From: an uncultured Lachnospiraceae bacterium | Lineage (GTDB): Bacteria > Bacillota > Clostridia > Lachnospirales > Lachnospiraceae | DNA length: 64,000 bases | Reading direction: 5' to 3' | Assembly (NCBI GenBank): GCA_900317825.1 | Contig: ONIH01000016.1 | Coordinates: forward strand, 30,166 to 94,165 | Program-made: the position numbers and the translations under genes | Shown: one piece after another, positions 34,236 through 44,091 of the stretch | Layout: the number at the start of each line of letters is the position of its first letter | How positions within the stretch are numbered: position 1 is the stretch's first letter | Notes under the pieces: generated by a model | The model's input: the letters and a program-made list of their open reading frames with translations, nothing else | The model's database searches: none | What the model was told of the DNA's origin: nothing

Positions 34236-37074
34236 CGAATTGAAAGCCATTTTCGGGCGGATATTCTCATCAAGAAAATCAGTGCTCTATGCCCTGTTTT
34301 CTCTTTTTATGTTAATACTCATCGGCAGGCTCTTTTACCTGCAGGTGGTCAGGGGCTCGAGCTACAGGTCGAACTATAACCTGAAGATCGAACGCACCGA
34401 ACCTATAAATGCCGCCCGTGGCAATATTTACGACAGAAATGGAAAGCTTCTAGCCTATAACGACCTGGCCTATACGGTGACTCTTACGGACGCAGTGACA
34501 TATACGAAGCAGGACGACCATTACAGGAAGCTTAACGCAGTGATCTACAGACTGATCACGAATATCGAAAAAAACGGTGATACGATAGACACAGATTTCG
34601 GGATCGTAAGAGGTGATGACGGAAAGCTCTCTTTCAGGGATTCCGGAAGCGCCATCGACAGATTCAGGGCTGATGTCTTCGGAGAAGCCAGAGTCTCTGA
34701 TCTAAACTACGACAGTAAGCTGAAGTATAACAAGGCCGAGGCTACTCCGCAGCAGATCATGGACTATCTCTACAGTAAAAAAATGTTCGACGTCTCATCT
34801 TCGTATGACGACGAGATGCGCTTTAAGATAGCTGTAGTCAGGTACAAGATATGGCTGAACCGTTACCAGCAGTACATGGTGACGCCTATCGCCTACGACG
34901 TGTCTGATAAGACAGTAGTCTACGTAAAGGAGAATTCTGATATCCTCCCGGGAGCTGACATCAGGGATGATACGATTAGAAAATACTCTGATCCGGAAGC
35001 CTTCGCTTCGATAATCGGCTATACCGGAACCATCTCTTCAGATGAATACGCCGAGAAGCATAAAAAAGACGATACCGTGACCATAAACGATCAGGTCGGA
35101 AAGTCCGGTATCGAAGAAGTCATGGAATCTTACCTCGCCGGAAAGAAAGGCTACAGGAAGCTCTACGCGAACTCCCAGGGAAAGGCTCTTTCGGTAACAG
35201 AACAGAAGGATCCGGTTTCCGGTGATAATGTCTATCTATCCATAGACAAAAGTCTCCAGAAGAAAACCTACACTCTCCTTGAAAAAGAGATAGCCGGCAT
35301 CCTGAACTCAAAGATAGTTAACACGAAGGAATACCATCTGCCGAAGAACGGTTCCGGAGCCAATGTCGTGGTACCGGTCTATGATGTGTACTATTCGTTC
35401 ATAAAAAACCGTCTGATAGACATAGATGAACTGGCTGAAAAGGATGCCACAGATACCGAGCATAAAGTAAGCGATGCCTTCAATGCTCATCAGGAGAAGG
35501 CAGTTTCTTATGTAGAGAAAAATCTCCTCTCTTCAAAGGCACCGACATACGAGAGCTTAAGTGAAGAAGGGCAGGAGTACGCTACCTACATAGTAAAGAC
35601 TCTACGCGATGAAAAAATTCTTAGCGAGAAGTCAAAGTCATCCGATGATCCTTACTACAAGAAGTGGTCGAATGAGAAGATTTCGGTGTACACTTACCTG
35701 AAGTACTGTCTGTCCAAGGGATGGGTCGACTACACGAAGTTTACGACGAACGATACTTTTGTAGACTCATCAGAGCTCTATAAGAACCTGACAGACTATA
35801 TCTTAAATGACGTGGTAAAGAACGATGACTTCAAGAAGATAGCGTTCCACTATGCCATCCTTGATGATGAGATAAGCGGATCAAGTCTCTGCGCCATCCT
35901 CTATGATCAGGGAGTCCTGAAAAAAGATAAAGCCACGAGAGACGCGCTGGTAAATGGAAGCATATCGGCTTTTTCATTCGTAAAGAATAAGCTCAAGAAA
36001 CTCGAGCTTACACCGGGAATGCTCGGACTCGAGCCGTCGAGCGGTTCATCAGTAGTCATGGATTCAAAGACAGGAGAAATCCTTGCGCTCGTTTCCTATC
36101 CGGGGTATGATAATAACAGGCTCGCAAATAACGTAGATAACGAGTATTACTCGTATCTGCTCCAGAATTCGTCGAACCCGTTATATAACTTTGCTACGCA
36201 GCAGAGAACGGCACCTGGTTCTACCTTTAAGCTCGTGACTTCTACTGCAGGACTCTCAGAAGGTGTCATCTCCACGACTTCTACGATAACGGATAAAGGA
36301 GTCTTTGAAAAGGTATCGAACCACCCTAAATGCTGGGTATATCCGGGAACTCACGGCACGATAAATGTCTCTGAAGCCATCAGGGATTCGTGTAACTACT
36401 TTTTCTATGAAGTGGGCTGGAGACTCGCCGGAGGAGACAATAACTACAATGACGCCCGTGGTATCAGACGTATCACGAAGTATGCGAAGCTCTACGGTTT
36501 AGGAGAAAAGACAGGAGTCGAGATCCAGGAGAACAAGTCGCACATAGCTACAGAGTTCCCTGTCATGGCAGCTATCGGTCAGTCAGATAATAACTATACG
36601 ACCATAGCTCTTTCCCGCTATGTGACAGCAGTCGCAAGCTCAGGAAATGTCTATGACCTGACACTTTTAGACCATGTGGAGTCACCGTCCGGAAAAACGA
36701 TAAAGAGCTATAAACCAAAGCTCAAAAGACATATAAACTTGCTCAACGCCACAGGCTGGAGCGCTATACACTCAGGTATGAGAATGGTGGTAGAAGGTCT
36801 TCCGAACTTCAATGGTTTCCCTGTAGAGGTAGCCGGAAAGACAGGTACTGCTCAGCAGTCAGGACACGCAAACCACGCGCTCTTTGTCGGATACGCTCCG
36901 TATTCGAGCCCTGAGGTCACTATAGCGACCCGTATCGCCTACGGTTATACTTCGCACAATGCGGCCGATGTGTCGAAGGATATCCTCGGATGCTATTTCC
37001 ACGTGAAGTCATCTGAGAAGAAGGTCAAGACAGACGTAAGTGAAATCTCGTCAAATGGCCGGGTAACTGATTAA
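34228..37074 (+). CDS. mrdA: Class B penicillin-binding protein 2 (elongation transpeptidase)
   Basis: 948 residues starting at TTG with AGGAGGGA upstream. One N-terminal membrane anchor (about 18-36), the dimerisation domain (RGNIYDRNGKLLAYND), then a C-terminal transpeptidase with SxxK in APGSTFKL (nucleophile S665), SCN in DSCNYFFYE and KTG in GKTGTAQQSG. A lysine-rich, low-conservation insert occupies roughly residues 350-610 between the two domains; long PBP2s are known in Clostridia, but the insert nearly doubles the minimal protein. It works with RodA, encoded two genes downstream. Confidence 0.93.
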   Translation: MLDELKAIFGRIFSSRKSVLYALFSLFMLILIGRLFYLQVVRGSSYRSNYNLKIERTEPINAARGNIYDRNGKLLAYNDLAYTVTLTDAVTYTKQDDHYRKLNAVIYRLITNIEKNGDTIDTDFGIVRGDDGKLSFRDSGSAIDRFRADVFGEARVSDLNYDSKLKYNKAEATPQQIMDYLYSKKMFDVSSSYDDEMRFKIAVVRYKIWLNRYQQYMVTPIAYDVSDKTVVYVKENSDILPGADIRDDTIRKYSDPEAFASIIGYTGTISSDEYAEKHKKDDTVTINDQVGKSGIEEVMESYLAGKKGYRKLYANSQGKALSVTEQKDPVSGDNVYLSIDKSLQKKTYTLLEKEIAGILNSKIVNTKEYHLPKNGSGANVVVPVYDVYYSFIKNRLIDIDELAEKDATDTEHKVSDAFNAHQEKAVSYVEKNLLSSKAPTYESLSEEGQEYATYIVKTLRDEKILSEKSKSSDDPYYKKWSNEKISVYTYLKYCLSKGWVDYTKFTTNDTFVDSSELYKNLTDYILNDVVKNDDFKKIAFHYAILDDEISGSSLCAILYDQGVLKKDKATRDALVNGSISAFSFVKNKLKKLELTPGMLGLEPSSGSSVVMDSKTGEILALVSYPGYDNNRLANNVDNEYYSYLLQNSSNPLYNFATQQRTAPGSTFKLVTSTAGLSEGVISTTSTITDKGVFEKVSNHPKCWVYPGTHGTINVSEAIRDSCNYFFYEVGWRLAGGDNNYNDARGIRRITKYAKLYGLGEKTGVEIQENKSHIATEFPVMAAIGQSDNNYTTIALSRYVTAVASSGNVYDLTLLDHVESPSGKTIKSYKPKLKRHINLLNATGWSAIHSGMRMVVEGLPNFNGFPVEVAGKTGTAQQSGHANHALFVGYAPYSSPEVTIATRIAYGYTSHNAADVSKDILGCYFHVKSSEKKVKTDVSEISSNGRVTD

Positions 37075-37087
37075 AAAGGAGGCAGTT

Positions 37088-37750
37088 TTGTCTGAAGATA
37101 TAGTACTGAAAAGCTATAAGAACGGTCTGAGGCTCATCATGAACCCGGACATTCCTATAGAACAGCTTCTGACTTCGATATGCCATAAGTTTGCCGACTC
37201 GAAGAAATTTTTCGGGGATGCGAAGCTGGCGATAGCTCTAGAGGGAAGACGGCTTTCAGACGCCGAGATCGAGGCTGTGATCCAGTCGATAGAGAGAAAC
37301 AGCGGAGTCATAGTCACGGTCGTAGCATTAAAGGACCGTTTCTTCGAAAAGGAGATGGCCCAGAAGAAGGATGATTTCTATCTCGAGAAATCCGATGATT
37401 TCCTTAAGATAGTAAATGGGAACGTAACTCCTGATACGAAGGTGACGAGCTGCTACGGGCTCATGGTCACCGGTGATATCCTCGAAGGTGCATCGGCAGA
37501 GTGTGGCGGCAACCTTGTCGTCCTAGGCAGAATATACGGAAATGCCAGCTGCGGCAGAAAGACCGGGAAGAAAGCATACATCCTGACCGGAGGCATCGAA
37601 AATGCGAATATCAGCATCGGTGATGTCAGCGAGAACTTCAGCATAAAGAAAAAGAAGAGATTTTTCTCAGATAAAAATGAGATGATCGTTGTAACTGTAA
37701 AGAACGGAGAACTGGACGCGGCGAACTTCATCGGGAGCGTAAATGTTTAG
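37088..37750 (+). CDS. minC: Septum-site determining protein MinC
   Basis: 220 residues, TTG start after AAAAGGAGGCAG. N-terminal domain that opposes FtsZ polymers (about 1-110) and C-terminal beta-helix (YGLMVTGDILEGASAECGGNLVVLGRIYG) that normally binds MinD and FtsZ. It blocks division away from mid-cell. In related genomes minD and minE usually follow directly; here rodA starts before minC ends (8-base overlap) and neither minD nor minE is in the window. Confidence 0.88.
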   Translation: MSEDIVLKSYKNGLRLIMNPDIPIEQLLTSICHKFADSKKFFGDAKLAIALEGRRLSDAEIEAVIQSIERNSGVIVTVVALKDRFFEKEMAQKKDDFYLEKSDDFLKIVNGNVTPDTKVTSCYGLMVTGDILEGASAECGGNLVVLGRIYGNASCGRKTGKKAYILTGGIENANISIGDVSENFSIKKKKRFFSDKNEMIVVTVKNGELDAANFIGSVNV

Positions 37751-38885
37751 AAACTACAGGTTTAAAAATTATAACTTCAGACTTGTGGTCTTTGTCGTGG
37801 CACTGACTATCTACGGTATAATTATCATCGGGAGCGCGAACAAGGACTACCAGAACAAGCAGATCATCGGAATGATCCTGGGTATCATAGTCATGGTCGC
37901 GTTTTCGATGATCGACTATTCGGCGCTTCTTTCACTGCACTGGATTTTCTACCTGGCAGGCTGCGGGGCACTGCTGATGGTATTCATTCCGGGACTTTCA
38001 CATTCATCAAAGGGTGCTACCCGTTGGGTGCGTCTCGGCGGATTCCAGTTCCAGCCGTCAGAGCTTGCGAAGGTGCTGGTAGTTCTGTTTCTCGCCTGGT
38101 ATCTGATGAAGTACCAGGAGGACCTGAACAAGCCGAAGCGCTTTCTTATGACTGTAGTCATCTGCATGATCCCTCTCGGGCTTATCGTATTAGAGCCTGA
38201 CCTGTCGACTACAGTAGTCACGTTCTGCATTATCTTTACGATGCTTTTCTATGCCGGCCTTTCTAAAAAAGTGGTAGGTGCCGTAGTAGGCCTTATCGCA
38301 GCTGGGGTGTTCGGAGTCATTTTACTTACGCTGCATTCAGGCGGAGTCCTTCAGGGCTACCAGAACGACCGAATAGCGGCCTGGCTGGAACCTGACAAAT
38401 TCCCGTCGGAGGCGATGCAGCAGCAGAACTCGATCATGGCGATAGGAAGCGGAGAGCTATTTGGCAAGGGACTGGCAAATAATGGAGCCAATTCAGTGAA
38501 GAACGGCAACTACATCCCTGAGCCTCACACTGACTTTATCTTTGCGGTAACAGGAGAGGAGACCGGATTCTTAGGGACGCTACTTATGATAGTGCTCCTT
38601 TTTGCCATAGTCTTCGAATGTCTTCGTACTGCAAAAAAGGCGAAGGATCTGGCAGGGCAGCTGATCTGTATCGGAATGGCGTCACTCGTCGGATTCCAGG
38701 CCTTCGTAAATATCTGCGTTGTCACCGGGCTTATGCCAAACACCGGACTGACTCTCCCGTTTGTAAGCTACGGACTGACTTCGCTCGTTACGCTGTACTT
38801 CGGGATAGGATTTGTACTGAATGTCTCGATACAGTCGAAGAAGTTTTATGCGGATGAAAGGAATTTTACTTTTGACCTGTCTTGA
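37743..38885 (+). CDS. rodA: SEDS-family peptidoglycan polymerase RodA
   Basis: 380 residues with about ten membrane segments. RodA polymerises lipid II into glycan strands during elongation and pairs with PBP2. SEDS hallmarks are visible: [13 protein letters not shown], the LEPDLSTT loop with the catalytic-type aspartate region, and the C-terminal [17 protein letters not shown]. Overlaps minC by eight bases. Confidence 0.94.
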   Translation: MFRNYRFKNYNFRLVVFVVALTIYGIIIIGSANKDYQNKQIIGMILGIIVMVAFSMIDYSALLSLHWIFYLAGCGALLMVFIPGLSHSSKGATRWVRLGGFQFQPSELAKVLVVLFLAWYLMKYQEDLNKPKRFLMTVVICMIPLGLIVLEPDLSTTVVTFCIIFTMLFYAGLSKKVVGAVVGLIAAGVFGVILLTLHSGGVLQGYQNDRIAAWLEPDKFPSEAMQQQNSIMAIGSGELFGKGLANNGANSVKNGNYIPEPHTDFIFAVTGEETGFLGTLLMIVLLFAIVFECLRTAKKAKDLAGQLICIGMASLVGFQAFVNICVVTGLMPNTGLTLPFVSYGLTSLVTLYFGIGFVLNVSIQSKKFYADERNFTFDLS

Positions 38886-38905
38886 TAAAAAGGAGGCGGT
38901 TTTGT

Positions 38906-39301
38906 ATGAATATAGGGCTTGTAGCGCATGACGCAAAAAAGAAACTGATGCAGAACTTCTGCATAGCCTACAGGGGAATACTCGCGAAGAACTCGCTCTA
39001 TGCGACCGGAACTACAGGAAGGCTCATAGAGGAGGCTACGAACCTCCGGGTTCACAAATATCTTTCGGGACATCTCGGAGGAATGCAGCAGCTCGGAGCC
39101 ATGATCGAGCACAATGAGATCGATCTGGTCATTTTTTTAAGAGATCCGCTGACTCCGAAGTCACATGAGCCGGACGTAAATGTCATAGTCCGCATGTGCG
39201 ACGCGCATAATATACCGCTGGCTACGAATCTGGCTACGGCCGAGGTTCTGATACTGGCACTTGACAGAGGAGACCTGGACTGGCGTGAAATGTATAAGTA
39301 A
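38906..39301 (+). CDS. mgsA: Methylglyoxal synthase-like protein lacking the catalytic Asp
   Basis: 131 residues from ATG 38906 (RBS AAAAGGAGGCGG). Overall match to methylglyoxal synthase, which turns dihydroxyacetone phosphate into methylglyoxal and phosphate: VAHDAKK (His8-Asp9), [10 protein letters not shown] phosphate loop, [15 protein letters not shown] and ATNLATAE. The catalytic-base aspartate of the E. coli enzyme (D71, in GGDQQ) is methionine here (M60, in GGMQQ). The enzyme may therefore be inactive or altered. Its position after rodA is a known clostridial arrangement. Confidence 0.85.
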   Translation: MNIGLVAHDAKKKLMQNFCIAYRGILAKNSLYATGTTGRLIEEATNLRVHKYLSGHLGGMQQLGAMIEHNEIDLVIFLRDPLTPKSHEPDVNVIVRMCDAHNIPLATNLATAEVLILALDRGDLDWREMYK

Positions 39302-40256
39302 GTATTTTGGAAAAATAGCAGCTGTTTCAATGGCAGCTGTGTTCATTTTATCGGGATGCTCGTCTGAGATAAAACAGCAGTATTCACTGGTACCGAGGGC
39401 AAAGCAGTACGGCCTGATAAAAGAGAGCAGTTCGAAGCTCATGGCAGCCGATTACTGTCCGTATGTGAAGGACTCATCGGGAGCAGAGGATAATAAGACT
39501 GTCTACGCGGCCGGAGCTTTTAACGATACCCTCGGGAAAACTGTATATAGTCAGAACCTCCTTAAAAAAATCTACCCGGCTTCTACGACGAAGATACTCA
39601 CAGCCTATGTCGCCTTAAAGCACGGGAACCTGAAGGAAGTGGCTACAGTCAGTAAAAATGCCGTAGACCTTCCTACTGGTTCGTCTGTAGCAGGACTCAA
39701 AGAGGGTGACAAGCTGACGCTTAAAGACCTGCTCAAAGGAATGCTTATGGAGAGCGGAAATGATTCGGCTACGGCGGTGGCTGAGGCAGTTAGCGGCTCT
39801 GTCACGGATTTTGCGAAGCTGATGAACGAAGAGGCGCGTGCCATGGGAGCGACCCATTCGAACTTCGTAAACGCGAACGGCCTACACGATGATAACCACT
39901 ATACCTGTGCGTATGATATGTACATTATTTTCCACAATGCACTAAAGTATAGCGTGTTCAAAAATATCATCAAAGCCACGAGCATGAAGGCCGTCGTGAC
40001 GCACGCAGACGGCACATCAGAAGTAGTAAAATACGAGTCTACGAACCTGTATAAGACGAAGCAGATGAAGGCCCCGGATAACATAACAGTCATAGGCGGA
40101 AAGACAGGAACTACTGATAAAGCGGGATACTGCCTTGTGCTTCTGTCAAAGAACAAGCAGGGACAGCAGATCATAACTACTGTCTTTAAAGCAGACAACA
40201 GATGGGAGCTTTATCAGATGACGAACCGTCTTCTGACATCGTTCGCATCTACCTAA
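39285..40256 (+). CDS. D-alanyl-D-alanine carboxypeptidase, S11 family, lipoprotein
   Basis: 323 residues from GTG 39285, which overlaps the mgsA end by 17 bases; an upstream TTG at 39261 is less likely. The start gives a lipoprotein signal peptide with lipobox ILSGC (C25), so it is predicted to be anchored outside the membrane. Penicillin-binding motifs: S100-TTK, SGN in [11 protein letters not shown], and [11 protein letters not shown]. It trims pentapeptide side chains in peptidoglycan. The C-terminal domain of some S11 enzymes is absent. Confidence 0.9.
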   Translation: MKCISKYFGKIAAVSMAAVFILSGCSSEIKQQYSLVPRAKQYGLIKESSSKLMAADYCPYVKDSSGAEDNKTVYAAGAFNDTLGKTVYSQNLLKKIYPASTTKILTAYVALKHGNLKEVATVSKNAVDLPTGSSVAGLKEGDKLTLKDLLKGMLMESGNDSATAVAEAVSGSVTDFAKLMNEEARAMGATHSNFVNANGLHDDNHYTCAYDMYIIFHNALKYSVFKNIIKATSMKAVVTHADGTSEVVKYESTNLYKTKQMKAPDNITVIGGKTGTTDKAGYCLVLLSKNKQGQQIITTVFKADNRWELYQMTNRLLTSFAST

Positions 40257-40346
40257 TAAGCACAATATTTTACTTTTATTCTCAGGCTGTCTGGTATAGA
40301 ATAAGCTCAGAACAAAAGAGGAGCACATTTTAACAGGAGGCGTTAC

Positions 40347-41363
40347 ATGACTATTTTAGTTACTGGCGGAGCAGGCTTTATCGGAAGCCACACCTGCGTT
40401 GAGCTGCTGAATAACGATTATCAGGTAGTAGTTCTGGATAATCTCTATAATTCAAGTGAGAAGTCTCTCGAGAGAGTAAAGGAGATCACCGGAAAGGACC
40501 TGAAGTTCTATAAAGGCGATATCTTAGACCATGACATGCTTGACCGCATTTTTAAAGAAAATGACATCGACTGTGTCATCCATTTCGCCGGACTCAAGGC
40601 CGTAGGCGAGTCTGTCCACAAACCTTGGGAATACTATAATAATAACATCACCGGTTCCCTTACACTGATCGATGCCATGAGAAAGGCGGGCTGCAAGAAC
40701 CTGATCTTCTCGTCATCGGCTACAGTTTACGGAAATCCGGCTGAGATCCCTATCACTGAGAACTGCCCTAAGGGTACCTGCACGAATCCATATGGCTGGA
40801 CCAAGTGGATGCTTGAGCAGATATTTACAGATATGCATACGGCAGACCCTGAGTGGAATGTGATCCTGCTCAGATACTTCAACCCGATCGGAGCTCATCC
40901 GTCAGGGCTTATGGGCGAGGATCCGAACGGCATCCCGAACAACCTGATGCCTTATATCACCCAGGTAGCCATCGGAAAATTACCGGAGCTCGGTATTTTC
41001 GGAAATGACTACGATACACCGGACGGCACCTGTGTCAGAGACTACATCCATGTATGCGATCTCGCTACAGGACACGTAGCTGCTTTAAAGAAGATCCAGG
41101 AGAACATAGGCCTGGGCATCTATAATCTCGGAACTGGAAAAGGCTATTCAGTCCTCGACGTTGTAAATAACTTCATGGAAGCTACCGGAGTAAAGATTCC
41201 TTACAGCTTCAAGCCTCGCCGTGAGGGCGATGTGCCACAGTGCTATTCATCAGCTGAGAAGGCGAAGAAGGAGTTAGGCTGGGAGGCCAGGTACGACATC
41301 AAGGAGATGTGCCGCGATTCCTGGAACTGGCAGCAGAAGAACCCAAACGGATATAAAGATTGA
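40347..41363 (+). CDS. galE: UDP-glucose 4-epimerase
   Basis: 338 residues, standard. Interconverts UDP-glucose and UDP-galactose with bound NAD. N-terminal [17 protein letters not shown] with the active serine/threonine, and YGWTKWMLE (Tyr-x3-Lys) are all present. RBS ACAGGAGGCGTTAC. It could link the galactoside operon at the start of the window with polysaccharide synthesis at the end, though it is distant from both. A weak TATAGA-like -10 near 40295 is the only promoter hint. Confidence 0.96.
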   Translation: MTILVTGGAGFIGSHTCVELLNNDYQVVVLDNLYNSSEKSLERVKEITGKDLKFYKGDILDHDMLDRIFKENDIDCVIHFAGLKAVGESVHKPWEYYNNNITGSLTLIDAMRKAGCKNLIFSSSATVYGNPAEIPITENCPKGTCTNPYGWTKWMLEQIFTDMHTADPEWNVILLRYFNPIGAHPSGLMGEDPNGIPNNLMPYITQVAIGKLPELGIFGNDYDTPDGTCVRDYIHVCDLATGHVAALKKIQENIGLGIYNLGTGKGYSVLDVVNNFMEATGVKIPYSFKPRREGDVPQCYSSAEKAKKELGWEARYDIKEMCRDSWNWQQKNPNGYKD

Positions 41364-41391
41364 TTGCACTGATATAAATACAAAAATGCTG

Positions 41392-41419
41392 TTGACATTT
41401 CCCGTGAATAGAGTATAAT
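41392..41419 (+). promoter_or_regulatory. Promoter of tRNA-Glu
   Basis: TTGACA (41392-41397), 16-base spacer, TATAAT (41414-41419): both boxes perfect. Confidence 0.9.
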
Positions 41420-41454
41420 TCTATTTGTTGTCGCGGGAAAGCGAGACAGCACAT

Positions 41455-41526
41455 GGTTCCTTGGTCAAGCGGTTAAGACGCCGCCCTCTCACGGCGGAAT
41501 CAGGAGTTCGATTCTCCTAGGAACTA
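41455..41526 (+). tRNA. tRNA-Glu (anticodon CTC)
   Basis: Cloverleaf: acceptor GGTTCCT / AGGAACT (first pair G-T), D arm with GGTCAAGCGGTTAAGAC, anticodon arm CCGCC-CTCTCAC-GGCGG with anticodon CTC decoding GAG, T arm with TTCGATT. No encoded CCA. A leader of about 28 bases separates it from its promoter. Confidence 0.94.
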
Positions 41527-41550
41527 TTGATCATATCTCTTGTTATTTAG

Positions 41551-41582
41551 AGAGCGGGTCCTTTACAGGATCCGCTCTTATG
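41551..41582 (+). terminator. Hairpin between tRNA-Glu and rimP
   Basis: 12-bp stem (41551-41562 / 41567-41578, one G-T pair) with a TTAC loop. Only a weak T-rich tail (TATGTTTA) follows, so it is either a leaky terminator or a processing hairpin; some read-through from the tRNA promoter into rimP is likely. Confidence 0.55.
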
Positions 41583-41602
41583 TTTATGTAAAGGGTGTTT
41601 TT

Positions 41603-42064
41603 ATGTCAGCAAAAGAATACGAGAAAAAGACAGAGGAGTTCCTGATGCCGATACTCGAGAAGAAGGGACTTTCGCTCTGGGATGTGGTCTTCGAAAAGGA
41701 AGGCAAAGAGTACTACCTTTCGGCTTACATCGATAAGCCGGGCGGGATCACGGTAAATGACTGCGAAGAAGTCAGCCGGGAGATGAATGAGATCCTCGAC
41801 AGAGAGGATTACATAAAGGAGAACTACACTTTTGTGGTCAGCTCTCCGGGACTTGACAGGCCGCTGAAGAGAGAACGGGATTTTATGAATTCCATCGGCC
41901 GTCAGGTAGAGATAAAGACATATAAAGCCATAGACGGATACAAGGAGTTTACAGGAACCCTCGTGGCTTATGACAAGGATACAGTTACAGTCGATGAAGG
42001 CGACGGCGAGAGAGTTTTTAACAGAAAAGACATCTCGATGATCCGTCTCGCTTTTGAGATCTAA
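41603..42064 (+). CDS. rimP: Ribosome maturation factor RimP
   Basis: 153 residues from ATG 41603 (AAAGGGTG upstream). Helps 30S subunit assembly. Signature VSSPGLDRPL is at about residues 79-88, after an N-terminal alpha/beta domain with YIDKPGGITVNDCEEVSR; a C-terminal Sm-like barrel follows. First gene of the conserved nusA-infB operon. Confidence 0.94.
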   Translation: MSAKEYEKKTEEFLMPILEKKGLSLWDVVFEKEGKEYYLSAYIDKPGGITVNDCEEVSREMNEILDREDYIKENYTFVVSSPGLDRPLKRERDFMNSIGRQVEIKTYKAIDGYKEFTGTLVAYDKDTVTVDEGDGERVFNRKDISMIRLAFEI

Positions 42065-42074
42065 GGAGGAAAAA

Positions 42075-43463
42075 ATGGCAGAAAATGAATTACGCACCGC
42101 GCTTGACCTTTTAGAGAGAGAAAAGCACATCCCGAAGGAGGCAATCCTCGATGCGATAAAGGAAGCACTGCTCCAGGCGTGCAAGCAGACATACGGTACA
42201 TCGGATAATTTTTCTGTAGTTCTGAATCCGGATACTTGTGAGTATCATATCTACGAGCGGAAGACTGTAGTTGACGAAGTAAATGATCCAGAGACAGAGA
42301 TCTCACTTGAGGAAGCTCATGAGTACGATGGCGCTTACAAGGTCGGAGATACCGTAAACCTCGAGATAAAGACTACTCACAGGGTAGAGAAGAAGACGGT
42401 CGTTTCAGAGGTCTCAAACTCTCAGAAGCAGATAAGTCTTGACGAGGCACGTGAGTACAGTAACGCTTACAAGCTCGGAGATACGGTCGAGATAGAATCT
42501 GATTCTGTCGACTTCGGACGTATCGCAGCCAAGGCTGCAAAGGACACTATAGTCCAGAAGATAAAAGAAGAAGAGAAGATCTCCATCTACGATGAGTACA
42601 AAGCAAAGGAAGGTACCATCGTAACCGGTATCGTAGAGAGATTCGTCGGAAAGAACATAAGCGTAAACCTCGGCAGAACAGACGCTATGCTGATGGAAAA
42701 CGAGCAGATAAAAGGCGAGCACTATGAGCCTACTGACAGGATAAAGGTTCTGATCCTTGAAGTGTCAGAGGACAAGAGAGGACCGAGGATCCGTCTTTCA
42801 CGTACTCATCCGGATTTCATCAGATGTCTTTTCACTGAAGAGGTTTCTGAGATCAGAGAGGGTATCGTAGAGATAAAGGCTATCTCAAGAGAAGCCGGCA
42901 ACAGAACAAAGATGGCTGTCTGGTCAAATGATCCGGATGTAGATCCTGTAGGAGCCTGTGTCGGAATGAACGGAAGCCGTGTAAACGCAGTCGTTTCTGA
43001 GATCGGAAAAGAGAAGATAGATATCATAGAGTGGTCAGACAATGCTGCAAACTTCATTGAGAATGCCCTTGCTCCGGCAAAGGTCATCGCTGTTGTGGCA
43101 GACTCTGATGAGAAGAAGGCAAAGGTCGTAGTACCTGATTATCAGCTTTCACTGGCCATCGGCCGTGAAGGACAGAACGCCCGCCTGGCAGCCAGACTTA
43201 CAGGCTTCAGGATCGACATCAAGAGCGAGTCACAGGCCCGTGAGCTTGGAGACGAGTTCATCGATCTCAGCGGCTACTACGATGATGACGAGTTCTACGA
43301 TGACGACTATGATGAGTCTGAAGAGGATGGAGAGTATTCAGAGGATGAGCAGTACGATGAGGCAGAGTCTGACGAAGTTCCTTATGAGAACGGCGAGTCT
43401 GAAGAGACAGAAGAGCTGTCTGAGGAGACTGGTGAGTCGGAGGATGCTCCTTCCGAAGAATGA
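42075..43463 (+). CDS. nusA: Transcription factor NusA with duplicated N-terminal segment
   Basis: 462 residues from ATG 42075 (AAGGAGGAAAAA). Binds RNA polymerase and nascent RNA to modulate pausing, termination and antitermination. Order: N-terminal RNAP-binding domain, S1 domain ([21 protein letters not shown]), KH1 and KH2 (VGMNGSRVN and [16 protein letters not shown]), and a ~55-residue acidic tail rich in Asp/Glu. A ~44-residue block of the N-terminal domain occurs twice (from about residues 63 and 107: KTVVDEVND...[18 protein letters not shown] and KTVVSEVSN...[18 protein letters not shown]), where family members have one copy. Confidence 0.95.
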   Translation: MAENELRTALDLLEREKHIPKEAILDAIKEALLQACKQTYGTSDNFSVVLNPDTCEYHIYERKTVVDEVNDPETEISLEEAHEYDGAYKVGDTVNLEIKTTHRVEKKTVVSEVSNSQKQISLDEAREYSNAYKLGDTVEIESDSVDFGRIAAKAAKDTIVQKIKEEEKISIYDEYKAKEGTIVTGIVERFVGKNISVNLGRTDAMLMENEQIKGEHYEPTDRIKVLILEVSEDKRGPRIRLSRTHPDFIRCLFTEEVSEIREGIVEIKAISREAGNRTKMAVWSNDPDVDPVGACVGMNGSRVNAVVSEIGKEKIDIIEWSDNAANFIENALAPAKVIAVVADSDEKKAKVVVPDYQLSLAIGREGQNARLAARLTGFRIDIKSESQARELGDEFIDLSGYYDDDEFYDDDYDESEEDGEYSEDEQYDEAESDEVPYENGESEETEELSEETGESEDAPSEE

Positions 43464-43480
43464 TACAGGAGATATGATGC

Positions 43481-43747
43481 ATGCCTGAAAAGAAAAGACC
43501 GCAGCGCAGATGTACAGGCTGCGGCGAGCTTAAGGACAAAAAAGAACTGATCCGTGTAGTCAGAAGTCCCGAAGGAGAGTTTTCTATCGATACGACGGGA
43601 AAGGCGCAGGGACGCGGAGCTTACATCTGCCGTGATGTGAACTGCCTGTCTCTCGCGAAAAAGAATCACGGACTTGAGCGGTCGTTCAGGCAGAAGATAA
43701 GTGACGAAGTGTACACGAGGTTAGCGGAGGAATTAAGAAATCAGTGA
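43481..43747 (+). CDS. ylxR: YlxR (DUF448) RNA-binding protein
   Basis: 88 residues. Family signature RRCTGCGELKDKKELIRVVR near the N-terminus and GRGAYICRD in the middle. YlxR has been linked to RNase P modulation and to gene regulation in Bacillus-type bacteria. It lies between nusA and ylxQ as in most Firmicutes. RBS CAGGAGATATGATGC. Its end overlaps ylxQ by four bases. Confidence 0.92.
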   Translation: MPEKKRPQRRCTGCGELKDKKELIRVVRSPEGEFSIDTTGKAQGRGAYICRDVNCLSLAKKNHGLERSFRQKISDEVYTRLAEELRNQ

Positions 43748-44091
43748 CAGACAGAGTCTTATCGCTTTTATCACTGTCGAAAAAGGCAGGAAAAATAAAA
43801 TCCGGAGGTTTTGCGGCTGAAGAGGCTGTGAAGTCTGGAAAAGCATACCTGGTCATCGTATCGTCTGATGCGTCAGAAAATACCAGGAAGCATTTTTCAG
43901 ATATGGCTGCATTCAGGGACATACCTTTCCGTATATATTCGGATTCCGGAAGTATAGGACATGCGCTTGGACAGGATATGCGAAAGTGTGTCGCAGTCAC
44001 TGACTGTGGTTTCTCAAAGAAGATACTGGAACTTATTGATAAAGCAGCAGACACAAGGAGGTTTACGAATGGCAAAGAAAAGGATATATGA
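43744..44091 (+). CDS. ylxQ: L7Ae-family ribosomal-type RNA-binding protein
   Basis: 115 residues starting at GTG. L7Ae fold typical for kink-turn RNA binding: [37 protein letters not shown]. Ends 23 bases inside infB, so the two are translationally coupled. The exact role of YlxQ is not settled. Confidence 0.88.
   Translation: MTDRVLSLLSLSKKAGKIKSGGFAAEEAVKSGKAYLVIVSSDASENTRKHFSDMAAFRDIPFRIYSDSGSIGHALGQDMRKCVAVTDCGFSKKILELIDKAADTRRFTNGKEKDI

Noticed and set aside
43961-44068. Extended N-terminus for IF-2 starting inside ylxQ
   Set aside because: Translation does not resemble IF-2 and a strong Shine-Dalgarno plus canonical [13 protein letters not shown] start lies at 44069.
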